Translations under genes and position numbers: made by a program
Assembly: GCA_902784865.1 (NCBI GenBank)
Contig: CACZWL010000022.1
Span: 1 to 35,277, forward strand
Length of the DNA stretch: 35,277 nucleotides
Source: an uncultured Bacteroidota bacterium
Lineage (GTDB): Bacteria; Bacteroidota; Bacteroidia; Bacteroidales; P3
Direction: 5' to 3'
The notes under the pieces: generated by a model
Seen by the model: the letters and a program-made list of their open reading frames with translations, nothing else
Database searches by the model: none
What the model was told of the DNA's origin: nothing
In this document: piece after piece, positions 21,409 to 30,332 of the stretch
Numbering within the stretch: the stretch's first letter is position 1
Layout: every line of letters starts with the position of its first letter

Positions 21409-23883
21409 TTATTCCTGATAATAAACGCGTTTGACGCGCGGCGAGATGGAGGTGAGGACCTCGTAGGGGATGGTGCCGGCGGCGGCGGCGTTGCGTTCGA
21501 GGAGGTCGGCATGGCCGAAGAAGACGACCTGCTGTCCCTCGTCGCAGGCGACGCCGGTGACATCGAGGAAGCACATATCCATGCAGACGCTGCCGATGAT
21601 GGGCACCTCGCTCTCGCCCACGAGGACGCGGCCGTTGCCGTAGCCTAGGTGGCGACTGAGGCCGTCGGCATAGCCGATGGGTATGATGGCTATGCGCGAA
21701 GGACGCTGGGCAACCCAACGGCGGTTGTAGCCCACGCTGTCGCCTGCGGGAATCTCTTTAATCTGCGAGATGCGCGTGACGAGGCGGCTGACCTGCTGCA
21801 ACGCCTGCTGCACCTCGGGCTGCGGGGCGATGCCGTAGAGGCCGATGCCGAGGCGCACCATGTCGAGCTGCGCCTCAGGGAAGCGGACGATGCCCGACGA
21901 GTTGAGTATATGATGCAGAATCTTCTGGCCCTGAGGGCGTTCGATGCGCGCATCGAGGTCGTCGGCCCAGCGGGTGAAGCGGTCGACCTGCTGCTGCGTG
22001 AAGTCGTCCATCTCGGGGTCCTCGCTGCAAGCGAGGTGCGAGAAGATGCTACGCACCACCAGCCTGCGCTGGGCGTTGAGGCGGCTGGCCAGGAGCGGTA
22101 TGTCGACCTCGGCGAAACCGAGGCGGTGCATGCCGGTGTCGAGCTCGAGGTGCACGGCCAGCGGCTCGTCGTGCAACTCGGCGCGCTGCAGCAGCAGGTC
22201 GAGGATGCGGAAGGAATAGACATCGGGCTCGAGGTGGAACTTGATGATATCGTCGAAGGCCTCCTCCTCGGGGTTCATGACCATGATGGGGAGGGTGATG
22301 CCGTTGCGACGCAGCTCGACGCCCTCGTCGGCGTAGGCCACGGTCAGGTAGTCGGCATGGTTGAACTGCAACGCCGAAGCGATCTCTACCTTTCCGGCGC
22401 CGTAGGACGAGGCCTTGACCATGGCCATGAGCTTGGTCGAAGGGTTGAGCCTGGCGCGGAAATAGTTGAGGTTGTGGATCATGGCATCGAGGTTGACCTC
22501 CATGACGGTCTCGTGGGTCTTGCGCTGGAGGAGCTTGGCGATGCGCTCGAAGCCGAACATGCGCGCCCCTTTGAGGAGAATGGCCTCGTTCTGGAAAGCG
22601 TTGAAATCGTAGTCGTTGAGGAAGTCCTGGGTCGAGGGGTAGAAGACCGTCGGGATGTCGCGGAAGCAAGACTGCTGCCTGCAGAGCGACGGGCCGATGC
22701 CGATGAGGCGTGTGATGCCGCGCTGCGCGAGGAGCGAGGCCACCTGCGTATAGAGTATGTCGTCGGGGATACCGGTCTGCACGAAATCACTCAGGACGAG
22801 GACTTTGCGGTAGTAGCGATGCTCATGCTGTAGGAAGTCGAGGGCGATGGACAACGAGTTGAGGTCGAGGGAGTAGCTGTCGTTGATGAGGATGCAGTTG
22901 CCGATGGCGTCGTTCATTTCGAGGCGCATCTCGACGGGGTTGAGGGCGGCGCAGCGGTTGGCGATGACGGCGGGGTCGTAGCCGAGGTAGAGCATCAGCG
23001 CTATGCAGTGCATGACGTTCTCCTGCGAGGCGCGGTCGACAAAGGGGATAGTGACCTTGAAAGTGCGACCGTTGTGCTTGACGGTCAGCTCGGAGGCACG
23101 GTCGGTGTCGGCGGTCGAGAGGAGCTGGACGGCATTGTCGTCGGCCGTGCCCCAGGTGAAGCGCTCGAGGTGGCGGAAACTCTCGATATTGGAGAGGGTG
23201 GAGTGGATCTCCTTGTGGTCGGTAGAGTAGATAAGCAACTCGCAGTGGGTGAAGAGCTGCAGCTTCTCAGCCACCTTCTGCTGGCGGGTGAGGAAGTTCT
23301 CGTCGTGGGCGTTGCCGACATTGGTGAAGATGCCAATGGTTGGGTTGATGATGCGGCGGAGGTTGTCCATCTCGCCAGTCTCGGAGATACCGGCCTCGAA
23401 GACAGCCATATCGGCCTCGGCGTTGAGTTGCCATACCGAGAGGGGGACACCGATTTGCGAGTTGTAGCTCTTGGGGCTGGCCACCAGGCGGTGGTCGGGC
23501 GAGAGGAGCTGCACAATCCAGTCCTTGACGATGGTCTTGCCGTTGCTGCCGGTGATGCCGACGACGGGCAGCGAGAACTGGGCGCGGTGGTGAGCCGCCA
23601 GACGCTGGAGGGCGTCCATGACGCTGGCCACAGGCCAGAAGTTGGAGTCGGCAAACCGCAACTCGCAGTCGGCAGGGACGACGAAGTTGCGCACACCGGC
23701 GTCATGCAGGCTCTCGATATAGCGACAGCCGCTGTTGCGCTTGGTGGGTATGGCGAAGAAGAGCACGCCGGCAGGGTCGGTGAGCTTGCGCGAGTCGGTC
23801 AGCAGGTGCAGAATCTCCTCGTCGGGGAGGGCGGCCTGGGCATCGTGGGACTTGATGACGGCAGAGAGTTCGGAAGCTTTCAT
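21409..23883 (-). CDS. Bifunctional MurF-like ligase / alanine racemase
   Basis: The 824-residue fusion is typical of Bacteroidetes. Residues 1-455 are a MurF-like ligase with P-loop GITGSNGKT (109-117) and TNVGNAHDENFL. The usual YNANPxSM signature is altered to INDSYSLDLNSLSIALDF. Residues about 460-824 are a fold-type III alanine racemase with PLP lysine 490 in MVKASSYGAG and catalytic-side segments SVGYNRRW and IPIGYADGLSR. The racemase makes D-alanine from L-alanine for the peptidoglycan stem. The ATG at 23883 overlaps the DUF2851 stop (ATGA), and an open frame extending farther upstream is antisense noise. As a stand-alone murF exists at 15434, the ligase half may be auxiliary. Confidence 0.93.
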   Translation of the reverse strand: MKASELSAVIKSHDAQAALPDEEILHLLTDSRKLTDPAGVLFFAIPTKRNSGCRYIESLHDAGVRNFVVPADCELRFADSNFWPVASVMDALQRLAAHHRAQFSLPVVGITGSNGKTIVKDWIVQLLSPDHRLVASPKSYNSQIGVPLSVWQLNAEADMAVFEAGISETGEMDNLRRIINPTIGIFTNVGNAHDENFLTRQQKVAEKLQLFTHCELLIYSTDHKEIHSTLSNIESFRHLERFTWGTADDNAVQLLSTADTDRASELTVKHNGRTFKVTIPFVDRASQENVMHCIALMLYLGYDPAVIANRCAALNPVEMRLEMNDAIGNCILINDSYSLDLNSLSIALDFLQHEHRYYRKVLVLSDFVQTGIPDDILYTQVASLLAQRGITRLIGIGPSLCRQQSCFRDIPTVFYPSTQDFLNDYDFNAFQNEAILLKGARMFGFERIAKLLQRKTHETVMEVNLDAMIHNLNYFRARLNPSTKLMAMVKASSYGAGKVEIASALQFNHADYLTVAYADEGVELRRNGITLPIMVMNPEEEAFDDIIKFHLEPDVYSFRILDLLLQRAELHDEPLAVHLELDTGMHRLGFAEVDIPLLASRLNAQRRLVVRSIFSHLACSEDPEMDDFTQQQVDRFTRWADDLDARIERPQGQKILHHILNSSGIVRFPEAQLDMVRLGIGLYGIAPQPEVQQALQQVSRLVTRISQIKEIPAGDSVGYNRRWVAQRPSRIAIIPIGYADGLSRHLGYGNGRVLVGESEVPIIGSVCMDMCFLDVTGVACDEGQQVVFFGHADLLERNAAAAGTIPYEVLTSISPRVKRVYYQE

Positions 23884-25163
23884 TTGGATTGTTTGATAAT
23901 GTTGTGGCCGATGCGGCAGTCGAGGCAGCGTCGGCCGGAGCAATAAGCGTTCTTGAGTTGCAGCAGCGCCTGCGACTGGGCGGCGTTGTCGGGCTTGATG
24001 CCGGCGGCGCACCACTGGCGGACGACGGCATTGTCCTCGGCGTCGAGCTGCTGCAGGAGCGAGAGGGCCTGATCCTTGTAGAACTGCTGCCCTATGGCCA
24101 TACCGTAGGCGAAGAGCAGCGGCACCCAGGCGTTGATAATCAGTATGTCGGCCTGCTGGTGGCCTAGGCGTTTGACGCAGGAGCGCGCCGAGGGCTTGTC
24201 GAGGTGGTAGTGGTTGTTCCAATAGGGCGCCGCCTCGCAGTCGAAGAGGTGCTCCATCTGCCTGACATCGGTGATGGTGAGCAGCGTGGAGAAGAGCGAG
24301 GGGGCGGCGGCGACCAGCGCAGCGAACTGGCTGATGCGGATGGCGGGGAAGGCCGAGGGGCGGAGGCGGAAAAGGCGCCAGAGGCTGGGGTCGATGGGCA
24401 CCAGCGCTGCACCCGACCGCAGGGCCTCGTAGTCGGCCTGGAGTTCGTTCGGGTAGTCGTCCAGGAAGGAGCCGTCGAGGAGTCCGGCCTGCCCGAGGAG
24501 AATGGCCTCGAGGCGGTGAGGATTGTCGCGCCAGCGGGCCAGCAGCCCCTTGTCGGTGGCCTTGGCCAGCAGCTCGAACGGCAGGGCGTTGACCTTGCCG
24601 CCGAAATAGCGTGCCAGAAGCCAATAGCAGGTCTTCTCCCATCCGCCGCGGCTCTCGTCGAGCAGCCGGTGGACGACCTCCAGCTTGGACTCGATGCGCT
24701 CGATCACCAGGCGGTCGAGCCACGAAGACAGCACGAGTGAGGGCACCGAGGGCAACCGCTTGGCACAGGGGATGCCGTCGTCGATGCCCGGCGACATGAG
24801 CATCTCGTAGTTGGCCGCCACAGCAGGATGGACGAAACGCCGCAACTCGAGGGTAGCGGGGATTTTGCCGTCCTCCATGAAGACCTCGGCATCGTGCTCG
24901 TAGACGACGTGGAGAACCACGTTGTTGTAGACCTTGTCGGCGGAATGGCGGTGGGCGTTCCAGTCGGAGGAGCGGAGATGGACTTCGACATTGCCCACCC
25001 ACTCGACACCGCCGATGGAGATACGGGCGTTGAAGAAGTCGGGACCGGCGTCGCGGTTAAGGTCGCCGGCCCGAATGACGACAACAGGCTGGCCATCTGT
25101 CGTGTCCAGCCTCTTGTCGAGCATCTGATGCTGCCAGAGGTAGTGCAGGAACGCCTCGGTCAT
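23880..25163 (-). CDS. DUF2851 family protein
   Basis: The 427-residue protein matches the Bacteroidetes DUF2851 family. It has an N-terminal region with LWQHQMLDKRLDTTDGQPVV, GDLNRDAGPDFFNARISIGG then VEWVGNVEVHLRSSDWNAHR-H, and DKVYNNVVLHVVYEHD. Near the C-terminus it has a cysteine cluster, YCSGRRCLDCRIGHNII. The D/N/E/H motifs around GPDFFNA and GNVEVHLRSSDW look like a nuclease-type active site, but I cannot assign an activity. It overlaps dnaJ by 1 nt (TGATG) and murF/alr by 4 nt, so it sits inside the grpE-dnaJ operon. Confidence 0.85.
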   Translation of the reverse strand: MTEAFLHYLWQHQMLDKRLDTTDGQPVVVIRAGDLNRDAGPDFFNARISIGGVEWVGNVEVHLRSSDWNAHRHSADKVYNNVVLHVVYEHDAEVFMEDGKIPATLELRRFVHPAVAANYEMLMSPGIDDGIPCAKRLPSVPSLVLSSWLDRLVIERIESKLEVVHRLLDESRGGWEKTCYWLLARYFGGKVNALPFELLAKATDKGLLARWRDNPHRLEAILLGQAGLLDGSFLDDYPNELQADYEALRSGAALVPIDPSLWRLFRLRPSAFPAIRISQFAALVAAAPSLFSTLLTITDVRQMEHLFDCEAAPYWNNHYHLDKPSARSCVKRLGHQQADILIINAWVPLLFAYGMAIGQQFYKDQALSLLQQLDAEDNAVVRQWCAAGIKPDNAAQSQALLQLKNAYCSGRRCLDCRIGHNIIKQSK

Positions 25164-26308
25164 CAGTTGAACATTTCTTTCATCTTGTCGAAGAACCCGC
25201 GCTCCTGCTTGGTGGGGTTGGGCTGGAAGTTGGGATGCTTCTGAAGGTCTTCGAGCAGTTTCTTCTCCTCCTTGGTGAGGTCTTTGGGGACCCAGACGTT
25301 GAGGCTGACGAGGAGGTCGCCGCGGCCGTAGCCGTTCATGACAGGGAGGCCTTTGCCTCGGAGCCTGACGACACGCCCGGAGGGGGTGCCGGCGTCAATC
25401 TTGATTTTGACCTTGCCGTTGAGGGTGGGTATCTCGACCGAAGCGCCCATGGCGGCATCGGCGAAGGTGATGAAGGCGTTGTAGTAGAGGTTGGATTCCT
25501 GACGCTCGAAGGTGTCGTGCTCGACTTCCTCGACGAGGACGATGAGGTCGCCGGGGATGCCGCCACGGGGAGCGGCGTTGCCCTGGCCCTGCATGGCCAG
25601 CTGCATGCCGTCCTGGACACCGGCGGGGATGTTGATGGTGATAATCTCGTCGCTCTTGACGATGCCGTCGCCGTGGCAGTCGTGGCACTTGTCCTTGACT
25701 ATACGGCCCTCGCCGCCGCAGTGCGGGCAGGCGCTCTGGGTCTGCATCTGGCCGAGGATGGTGCGCTTGATCTCGGTGACGACGCCGCTGCCGTGGCAGT
25801 GGGGGCAGGTCTCGAGCTTGCCGTCGCGCGAGCCGCTGCCGCCGCAGGTCTTGCAGGGCACATACTTGCTGACCTTGATTTTCTTCTCGCAGCCGCGGTC
25901 GATCTCCTCGAGGGTGAGCTTGACCTTGATGCGGAGGTTGGTGCCGCGCATGACACGGCGCTGGGCTCCGCCACCGAAGCCGCTGAAGCCACGGAAGCCT
26001 CCGCCACCGAAAAGGTCGCCGAAGATGCTTCCGAACTGGGAGAAGATGTCGTTCATGTCCATTCCGCCCTGGCCGTAGGCGCCGTCCATGCCTGCCATGC
26101 CGAACTGGTCGTAGCGGGCCTTCTTCTCGGGGTTGCTGAGGACGTCGTAGGCCTCGGCGGCCTCCTTGAACTTCTCCTCGGCCTCCTTGTCGCCAGGGTT
26201 GCGGTCGGGGTGGTACTGAAGGGCCAGCTTGCGGTAGGCCTTCTTCATCTCGTCGGGGGTGGCGTTCTTGTCAACCCCGAGTACTTCGTAATAGTCTCTT
26301 TTTGCCAT
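25163..26308 (-). CDS. dnaJ: Chaperone DnaJ (Hsp40)
   Basis: I start at ATG 26308 ([11 protein letters not shown]), the conserved DnaJ start, 14 nt after grpE. This gives 381 residues. The J domain has HPD at 33-35. The Gly/Phe region is at about 75-115 ([20 protein letters not shown]). Four CxxCxGxG zinc repeats follow ([32 protein letters not shown]), then the C-terminal client-binding domain. It delivers unfolded clients to DnaK and stimulates its ATPase. A seven-residue upstream extension is possible but not conserved-looking. Confidence 0.97.
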   Translation of the reverse strand: MAKRDYYEVLGVDKNATPDEMKKAYRKLALQYHPDRNPGDKEAEEKFKEAAEAYDVLSNPEKKARYDQFGMAGMDGAYGQGGMDMNDIFSQFGSIFGDLFGGGGFRGFSGFGGGAQRRVMRGTNLRIKVKLTLEEIDRGCEKKIKVSKYVPCKTCGGSGSRDGKLETCPHCHGSGVVTEIKRTILGQMQTQSACPHCGGEGRIVKDKCHDCHGDGIVKSDEIITINIPAGVQDGMQLAMQGQGNAAPRGGIPGDLIVLVEEVEHDTFERQESNLYYNAFITFADAAMGASVEIPTLNGKVKIKIDAGTPSGRVVRLRGKGLPVMNGYGRGDLLVSLNVWVPKDLTKEEKKLLEDLQKHPNFQPNPTKQERGFFDKMKEMFN

Positions 26309-26322
26309 AACAGAATCTCTCA

Positions 26323-26886
26323 TTAGCAAGCCACTACCACCTTGGCGTAGCGCAGCACTTTGTCGTTGAGGTAGTAGCCTTTTTCCACGACGTCGATGAC
26401 GAGGCCTTTCTGGCTCTCTTCGGGAGCGGGGACCTGGGTGACGGCCTCGTGGAGGTTTTCGTCGAACTTCTCGCCCTTGACTTCCATGGCCTTGAGGCCT
26501 TTCTGCTCAAGGATTTTCATCATCTTGTTGTAGATGAGGAGTATGCCTTCTTCGTTGCCGAGGGCGGCGAGGGCGCGGTCGAAGTCGTCGACCACGGGCA
26601 GGATGGCCTTCATGAGGTCGCGGCTGCCGTTGAGCAGGAGGTCGGCCTTCTCGAGGCTGGTACGCTTACGGTAGTTCTCATATTCGGAATAGAGGCGGAG
26701 GTACTTGTCGTTGAGCTCGGCAAGTTTCTCGCCCATCTCCTGCACCTTGTCGGTCTCAGGGCAGTCTGCGGTGGCAGTGTCGGTGGCAGTCTGTTCGGTG
26801 TCCACCACCGGCTCTTCGGCGGCGGGGGTCTCGGTGGTCTGTTTTTCTTTGTCGGTCATATCTGTTTTTCTCTTTTTTATTTTCAT
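26323..26886 (-). CDS. grpE: Nucleotide exchange factor GrpE
   Basis: The 187-residue protein has an acidic, disordered N-terminus, a long coiled coil ([20 protein letters not shown] then [18 protein letters not shown]) and the C-terminal beta domain ([39 protein letters not shown]). It releases ADP from DnaK. ATG 26886 is used here. MTDKEKQ at 26859 is a reasonable alternative because the first nine residues are mostly Lys/Arg. It is the first gene of grpE-dnaJ-DUF2851-murF/alr, with an 11-nt repeat array and TGNCA palindromes upstream. Confidence 0.96.
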   Translation of the reverse strand: MKIKKRKTDMTDKEKQTTETPAAEEPVVDTEQTATDTATADCPETDKVQEMGEKLAELNDKYLRLYSEYENYRKRTSLEKADLLLNGSRDLMKAILPVVDDFDRALAALGNEEGILLIYNKMMKILEQKGLKAMEVKGEKFDENLHEAVTQVPAPEESQKGLVIDVVEKGYYLNDKVLRYAKVVVAC

Positions 26887-26938
26887 TGTCAGTATATTAA
26901 GCTTACAAATGTCTTTTTGCGGACCCTTGGCGACCCGT

Positions 26939-26984
26939 AGGCATCTGGTAGGTGTCAGGTAGGTATCTGGTAGGTATATTGTTC
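26939..26984 (-). repeat. 11-nt-period array in the grpE leader (site E)
   Basis: On the plus strand AGG occurs at 26939, 26950, 26961 and 26972, exactly 11 nt apart. The 11-mer ACCTACCAGAT (mRNA sense) is almost perfectly repeated. A single TGTTC lies at 26980, here 8 nt rather than 5 nt from the AGG block. The array ends about 50 nt before the grpE start. Confidence 0.8.
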
Positions 26985-27066
26985 GACTCTGGAGCGATTT
27001 GGATCGATTTGAACAACATGTACCTTTTCCGGGGTGCGCGGGGACGCTTTTTACAATTAGGTATAA

Positions 27067-27108
27067 TACAAAAAGACTGCCATTGGCAGTCGGACTGACA
27101 TTTTGTCA
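27067..27108 (-). promoter_or_regulatory. Putative grpE control region: sigma-54-like core and TGNCA palindromes
   Basis: On the minus strand 27082-27067 reads TGGCAGTCTTTTTGTA, compatible with TGGCAnn-N4-TTGYW and resembling the dnaK element. Overlapping it is GACTGCC-N3-GGCAGTC (27075-27091). Just upstream is the perfect palindrome TGACA-N3-TGTCA (27096-27108), which also contains the OstA-like stop codon. No TAnnTTTG promoter is convincing here. Confidence 0.4.
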
Positions 27109-28611
27109 CCATACGAAAACCTCTTCCGGTTTTTGGGGGCGACACTCGGGCATCCACTGGAAGCCGTCGAGGCGCCTCCACTCGTCGGGGAGCTGCTGGA
27201 CGGGGTAGGTCTGCATGTCGGGCTTGTCGTAGGTGACCACCCGCGAGGGGGCACGGGTGCTGTCGAAATAGATACGGATGCGTGTGCCGAGGCCCGCGTT
27301 GACGCCCATGAGCGAGGTGTGGCCCTTGGCCTTGGTCTCGGTGATGTAGTAGACCATCTGGGCGTTGCCGACGACGTCGGCATAGAGCGGCTCGCCCTTG
27401 TCGAACCAGGCTTCGCCCTGACGGCCTTTGAGCTGGTTAAACTTGTTCAGGTCGACCTGCTGGATGGAGAAGCTGTTGGAGCGGAACCAGGCGTGGCTGA
27501 CGCCGCTGGGACCGTGGAGGACCTCTATGGTGTCGGCCGTGCACTGGTAGTGCTCGTACCAGAGGACGGGGTTGTGGTAGAGCATGAGGGTCGAGTCGGC
27601 GGCGTTGTAGAAGGCCGAGTCGCACATGGCCTGCGCGTCGCGGCGGAAGGTCTTGACGTGGTAGTTGGCACGGACAGACTGCAGGCTGTTGTCGGGGGCG
27701 TTGGCGACGTGGACGGTGTCGGCATGCATGAAGAGCGAGTCGCCATTGTCGACAAGGACCACGAGGGCGCTGTCGGTGACGAAGGAGACGCCGTGGAGCT
27801 GGTTGGTCTCGCCGTAGCGTCCGGTGCAGGTCAGGTTGTTGGCCGAGTCGACGATGCGGACGTTGCCACGGGCCTTGCCGTACTGGCGGAGGTCGTCGTA
27901 GAAGAGGGTGTCGCTCGAGAGCATGTAGCCCTGCCCGTCGACCCGCGAGGCGCGGTAGGAGACGGCATAGCGGGTAGCGGTGTTGTAGTCGCCCAGGTGG
28001 CTGCGGATGACTGACGAGTCGCTGTAGATGGTGGTCGGGCTTTCGAAATGGGCCATCTCGGTTGCGGTGTTGTAGACCAGCGTGTCGGTGAAGAGGACCA
28101 TCGAGGTGTCGGTGAGGTGGACGTCGCCGTAGATATAGAACTCCTTGAACTCGGAATTGTACTGCCCCTGGCGGCTGTAGAGGGTGCGCGCGCCGCTGAC
28201 GGCGTGGCCCCAACGGGTGTAGAAGGCGGTCGAGGTGTTGCGGTCGTAGGTCAAGTGGTTGGCCAAGAGCTGCGTAGCGCCATCGACGAGGACGACGGTG
28301 TCGTCCCAGATGTCGACCACGCGGGTGTTGCCGTCGTAGAATAGGCGGTCGCCATAGATGAAAGTGGTGTCGGTGAGGGTGATGACGATGCGGCCGAAGG
28401 CGGTGAAGCTGTTCTCCACGGTGTTGAAATGCGCCGAGTCGGAACGGAGGGTCATGCCCTCGTGGCGTGCGGTGACGCCGCGATAGAGGACCCAGACATT
28501 GGCGTCGGCAGGGTCGCGCGAACCGATACCGGCCGAGTAGTCAATCATTTTCTGCGCGTTGCACAAGGCCACGTCGGCCAGCAGGGCCAGGAGGAGCAGG
28601 AGTTTCTTCAA
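27106..28611 (-). CDS. OstA-like (LptA/LptD N-terminal-like) protein
   Basis: The 501-residue protein has a signal peptide (MKKLLLLLALLADVALCNAQ). Repeating beta-strand segments typical of OstA/LptA jelly rolls follow (HEGMTLRSDSAHFNTVENSF, YGDRLFYDGNTRVVDIWDDT, LLANHLTYDRNTSTAFY, MLSSDTLFYDDLRQYGKARG). Such proteins bind lipopolysaccharide or shape its transport across the periplasm to the outer membrane. At 501 residues it matches the longer Bacteroidetes OstA-like family rather than the roughly 180-residue LptA of Proteobacteria. Two tandem OstA-like regions are visible (about 30-230 and 240-400). It is on the same strand as the GldJ/GldK-like gene but separated by a hairpin repeat. Confidence 0.82.
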   Translation of the reverse strand: MKKLLLLLALLADVALCNAQKMIDYSAGIGSRDPADANVWVLYRGVTARHEGMTLRSDSAHFNTVENSFTAFGRIVITLTDTTFIYGDRLFYDGNTRVVDIWDDTVVLVDGATQLLANHLTYDRNTSTAFYTRWGHAVSGARTLYSRQGQYNSEFKEFYIYGDVHLTDTSMVLFTDTLVYNTATEMAHFESPTTIYSDSSVIRSHLGDYNTATRYAVSYRASRVDGQGYMLSSDTLFYDDLRQYGKARGNVRIVDSANNLTCTGRYGETNQLHGVSFVTDSALVVLVDNGDSLFMHADTVHVANAPDNSLQSVRANYHVKTFRRDAQAMCDSAFYNAADSTLMLYHNPVLWYEHYQCTADTIEVLHGPSGVSHAWFRSNSFSIQQVDLNKFNQLKGRQGEAWFDKGEPLYADVVGNAQMVYYITETKAKGHTSLMGVNAGLGTRIRIYFDSTRAPSRVVTYDKPDMQTYPVQQLPDEWRRLDGFQWMPECRPQKPEEVFVW

Positions 28612-28638
28612 GGGCGGAGGGTGTGCTTTTTAAACAAT

Positions 28639-28666
28639 GTAGAGACGCGGCAAGCCACGTCTCTAC
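28639..28666. repeat. 28-bp REP-like palindrome
   Basis: GTAGAGACG (28639-28647) and CGTCTCTAC (28658-28666) are exact inverted arms. GGC and GCC pair inside them around a 2-nt loop, with one mismatch. No T-run follows on the minus strand, so it is a weak terminator at best. The core resembles dispersed GTAGAGACG palindromes known from several phyla (from memory). Confidence 0.65.
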
Positions 28667-28687
28667 TGTCATTTTCGGTTAGTTACA

Positions 28688-30268
28688 TTATTGTACGCGC
28701 GAACCAAGGCGGTCCATGGCGCAACGGAAGCCGATCCACGAGGTGGACTTGTCCTGATCGTAGTAGCGACGGGTGCTGGACTGGAGGTAGTAGGCGCGGT
28801 CCTTCCAGCTGCCGCCCTTGACGACGCGGACTTTGTTGTTGACCAGCGAAGTGGCTCTGTCGTCGCGGCTCTCGGGGGTGCGGCGGTACATCTTGTTGGT
28901 CCAGTTGTCCTCGCCGGTGAGGGTCTCCTCGGAGTCGTCGTCGCCCTCTTCGTCCTCGCTGGCATAGCCAGAGTCGTCCTCTTCGTACTCGTCTTCCTCG
29001 CCGTCGTCGCCCTTAGGCAGCCAGGACTCCTTGTTGAGGTTGGAGGCCATGTCGCCGTCGAGGTAGTTGACGTTGTCGGCCTGACGATAGTTGCGGCGGT
29101 TCATCTGGTAGTCTTCCTCTTTGTAGCGTATCATGCCGTCGTCGCCGATAAGGACACCGTCCTCGTCGTCGAGTTCGGGGGTGCGGTAGATGTTACCACG
29201 GAAGGGGTCGAGGTCGTCGGCACCGACGGGGTTGACGGTCTTACGATAGACGTCCATGCACCACTCGCTGACGTTGCCAGCCATGTTGTAGAGGCCGTAG
29301 TCGTTGGGGAAGTACCATCTGACGGGGCAGGTGTAGTCCCAGCCGTCGTTGAGGTTGCCAGCCACGCCCATGGCGTCGCCACGGGTGCGCTTGAAGTTGG
29401 CGAGGAACTGACCGTAGTATTTCTTGTTGGAGGAGCGGAGGCTCTGGCCGGCCCAAGGATAGGTCTTGTGCTCGGTGACGCGCTCGTCGTAGGTGTTGCC
29501 GATGTGGCCGAGGGCTGCGAACTCCCACTCAGCCTCGGTCGGGAGGCGATAGTAGGGGTAGAGGATGCCGTCGGACTTGCGGACCTGGCGCTCTTCGCCG
29601 CCAGCGGTGGGGTCGAGGTTGGTGATGCCCTTCTTGACTTCGCCCTCGTAGAGGCCGGCGAGGTAGACGTCGGTCTGGAAAGCTCCGGTGCCGAGGTTCT
29701 CCTGGTCAAGCATGATAACGCCCATGTCGACAAGGAGCTTCTCGTTGACGCGGTCGGTACGCCAGGTGCAGAAGGCCTGCGCCTGCTCCCAGGTGACGCC
29801 GACGACGGGATAGTCCTTGTAGGAGGGGCTCTGGAAATAATAGTCGACAAAGCTCTCGCGCCAAGCGAGTTTATCGCGCCAGGTGGCGGTGTCGGGCATG
29901 ATGGCGGTGACCTTCTCGGGATACTCGTCGCCATAAGCGCGGCGCATCCAGTAGACGAACTCGCCGTAGGACTGGTTGCTGACCTCGGTCTCATCCATAT
30001 AGAAAGAGGAGACGGTGACAGTGTGGGCGACGTTGTCCCACGAGTAACGGGTGTCTTCGGTCACGTGGCCCATGACGAAGGAGCCGCCTTCGATGAACAC
30101 AAGGCCGGGGGCAGTCTGCTGGTTGGTGCGGTCGGAGACGTCGTAGCCACCCCATTCGGTGTCGTTGAGCTTCCAACCTGTAGCGTCAGACTTGCCACTC
30201 TTGTTGGTACAAGCGGCGACCAGCAGTGTGGCGGCCAAGGCCAGGCATGCGAATCTGAGAGTTTTCAT
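28688..30268 (-). CDS. GldJ/GldK(PorK)-family lipoprotein (FGE-sulfatase/SUMF1 fold)
   Basis: The 526-residue lipoprotein has lipobox VAAC (Cys20). The SUMF1-like domain shows FIEGGSFVMG, FYMDETEVSNQSYGEFVYWM, YPVVGVTWEQAQAFCTWRTD-RVNE, LPTEAEWEFAA, YNMAGNVSEWCMDVYRK, DPFRGNIYR and VRVVKGGSWKDRAYYLQSST-RRYYDQDKS, close to GldJ and GldK. In type IX secretion, GldK/PorK forms the periplasmic ring under the outer membrane with PorN, and GldJ stabilises it. Directly upstream is a PorP/SprF gene, as in the porP-porK order, but porL, porM and porN do not follow. Residues about 420-449 form a very acidic Asp/Glu insertion just before the last conserved block, which could bind calcium or a basic partner. 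Confidence 0.8.
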   Translation of the reverse strand: MKTLRFACLALAATLLVAACTNKSGKSDATGWKLNDTEWGGYDVSDRTNQQTAPGLVFIEGGSFVMGHVTEDTRYSWDNVAHTVTVSSFYMDETEVSNQSYGEFVYWMRRAYGDEYPEKVTAIMPDTATWRDKLAWRESFVDYYFQSPSYKDYPVVGVTWEQAQAFCTWRTDRVNEKLLVDMGVIMLDQENLGTGAFQTDVYLAGLYEGEVKKGITNLDPTAGGEERQVRKSDGILYPYYRLPTEAEWEFAALGHIGNTYDERVTEHKTYPWAGQSLRSSNKKYYGQFLANFKRTRGDAMGVAGNLNDGWDYTCPVRWYFPNDYGLYNMAGNVSEWCMDVYRKTVNPVGADDLDPFRGNIYRTPELDDEDGVLIGDDGMIRYKEEDYQMNRRNYRQADNVNYLDGDMASNLNKESWLPKGDDGEEDEYEEDDSGYASEDEEGDDDSEETLTGEDNWTNKMYRRTPESRDDRATSLVNNKVRVVKGGSWKDRAYYLQSSTRRYYDQDKSTSWIGFRCAMDRLGSRVQ

Positions 30269-30332
30269 ATACTTGCTGATTTTAGTATTATTCTATTTAA
30301 ACGTAAATGTTGTCTTTTTGTTTCAATTATTT

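Noticed and set aside
23884-25002. N-terminal extension of the murF/alr frame by about 370 codons
   Set aside because: The extension is Arg/Pro/Gly-rich and overlaps the DUF2851 gene. The conserved product starts at ATG 23883 (MKASELSAV).
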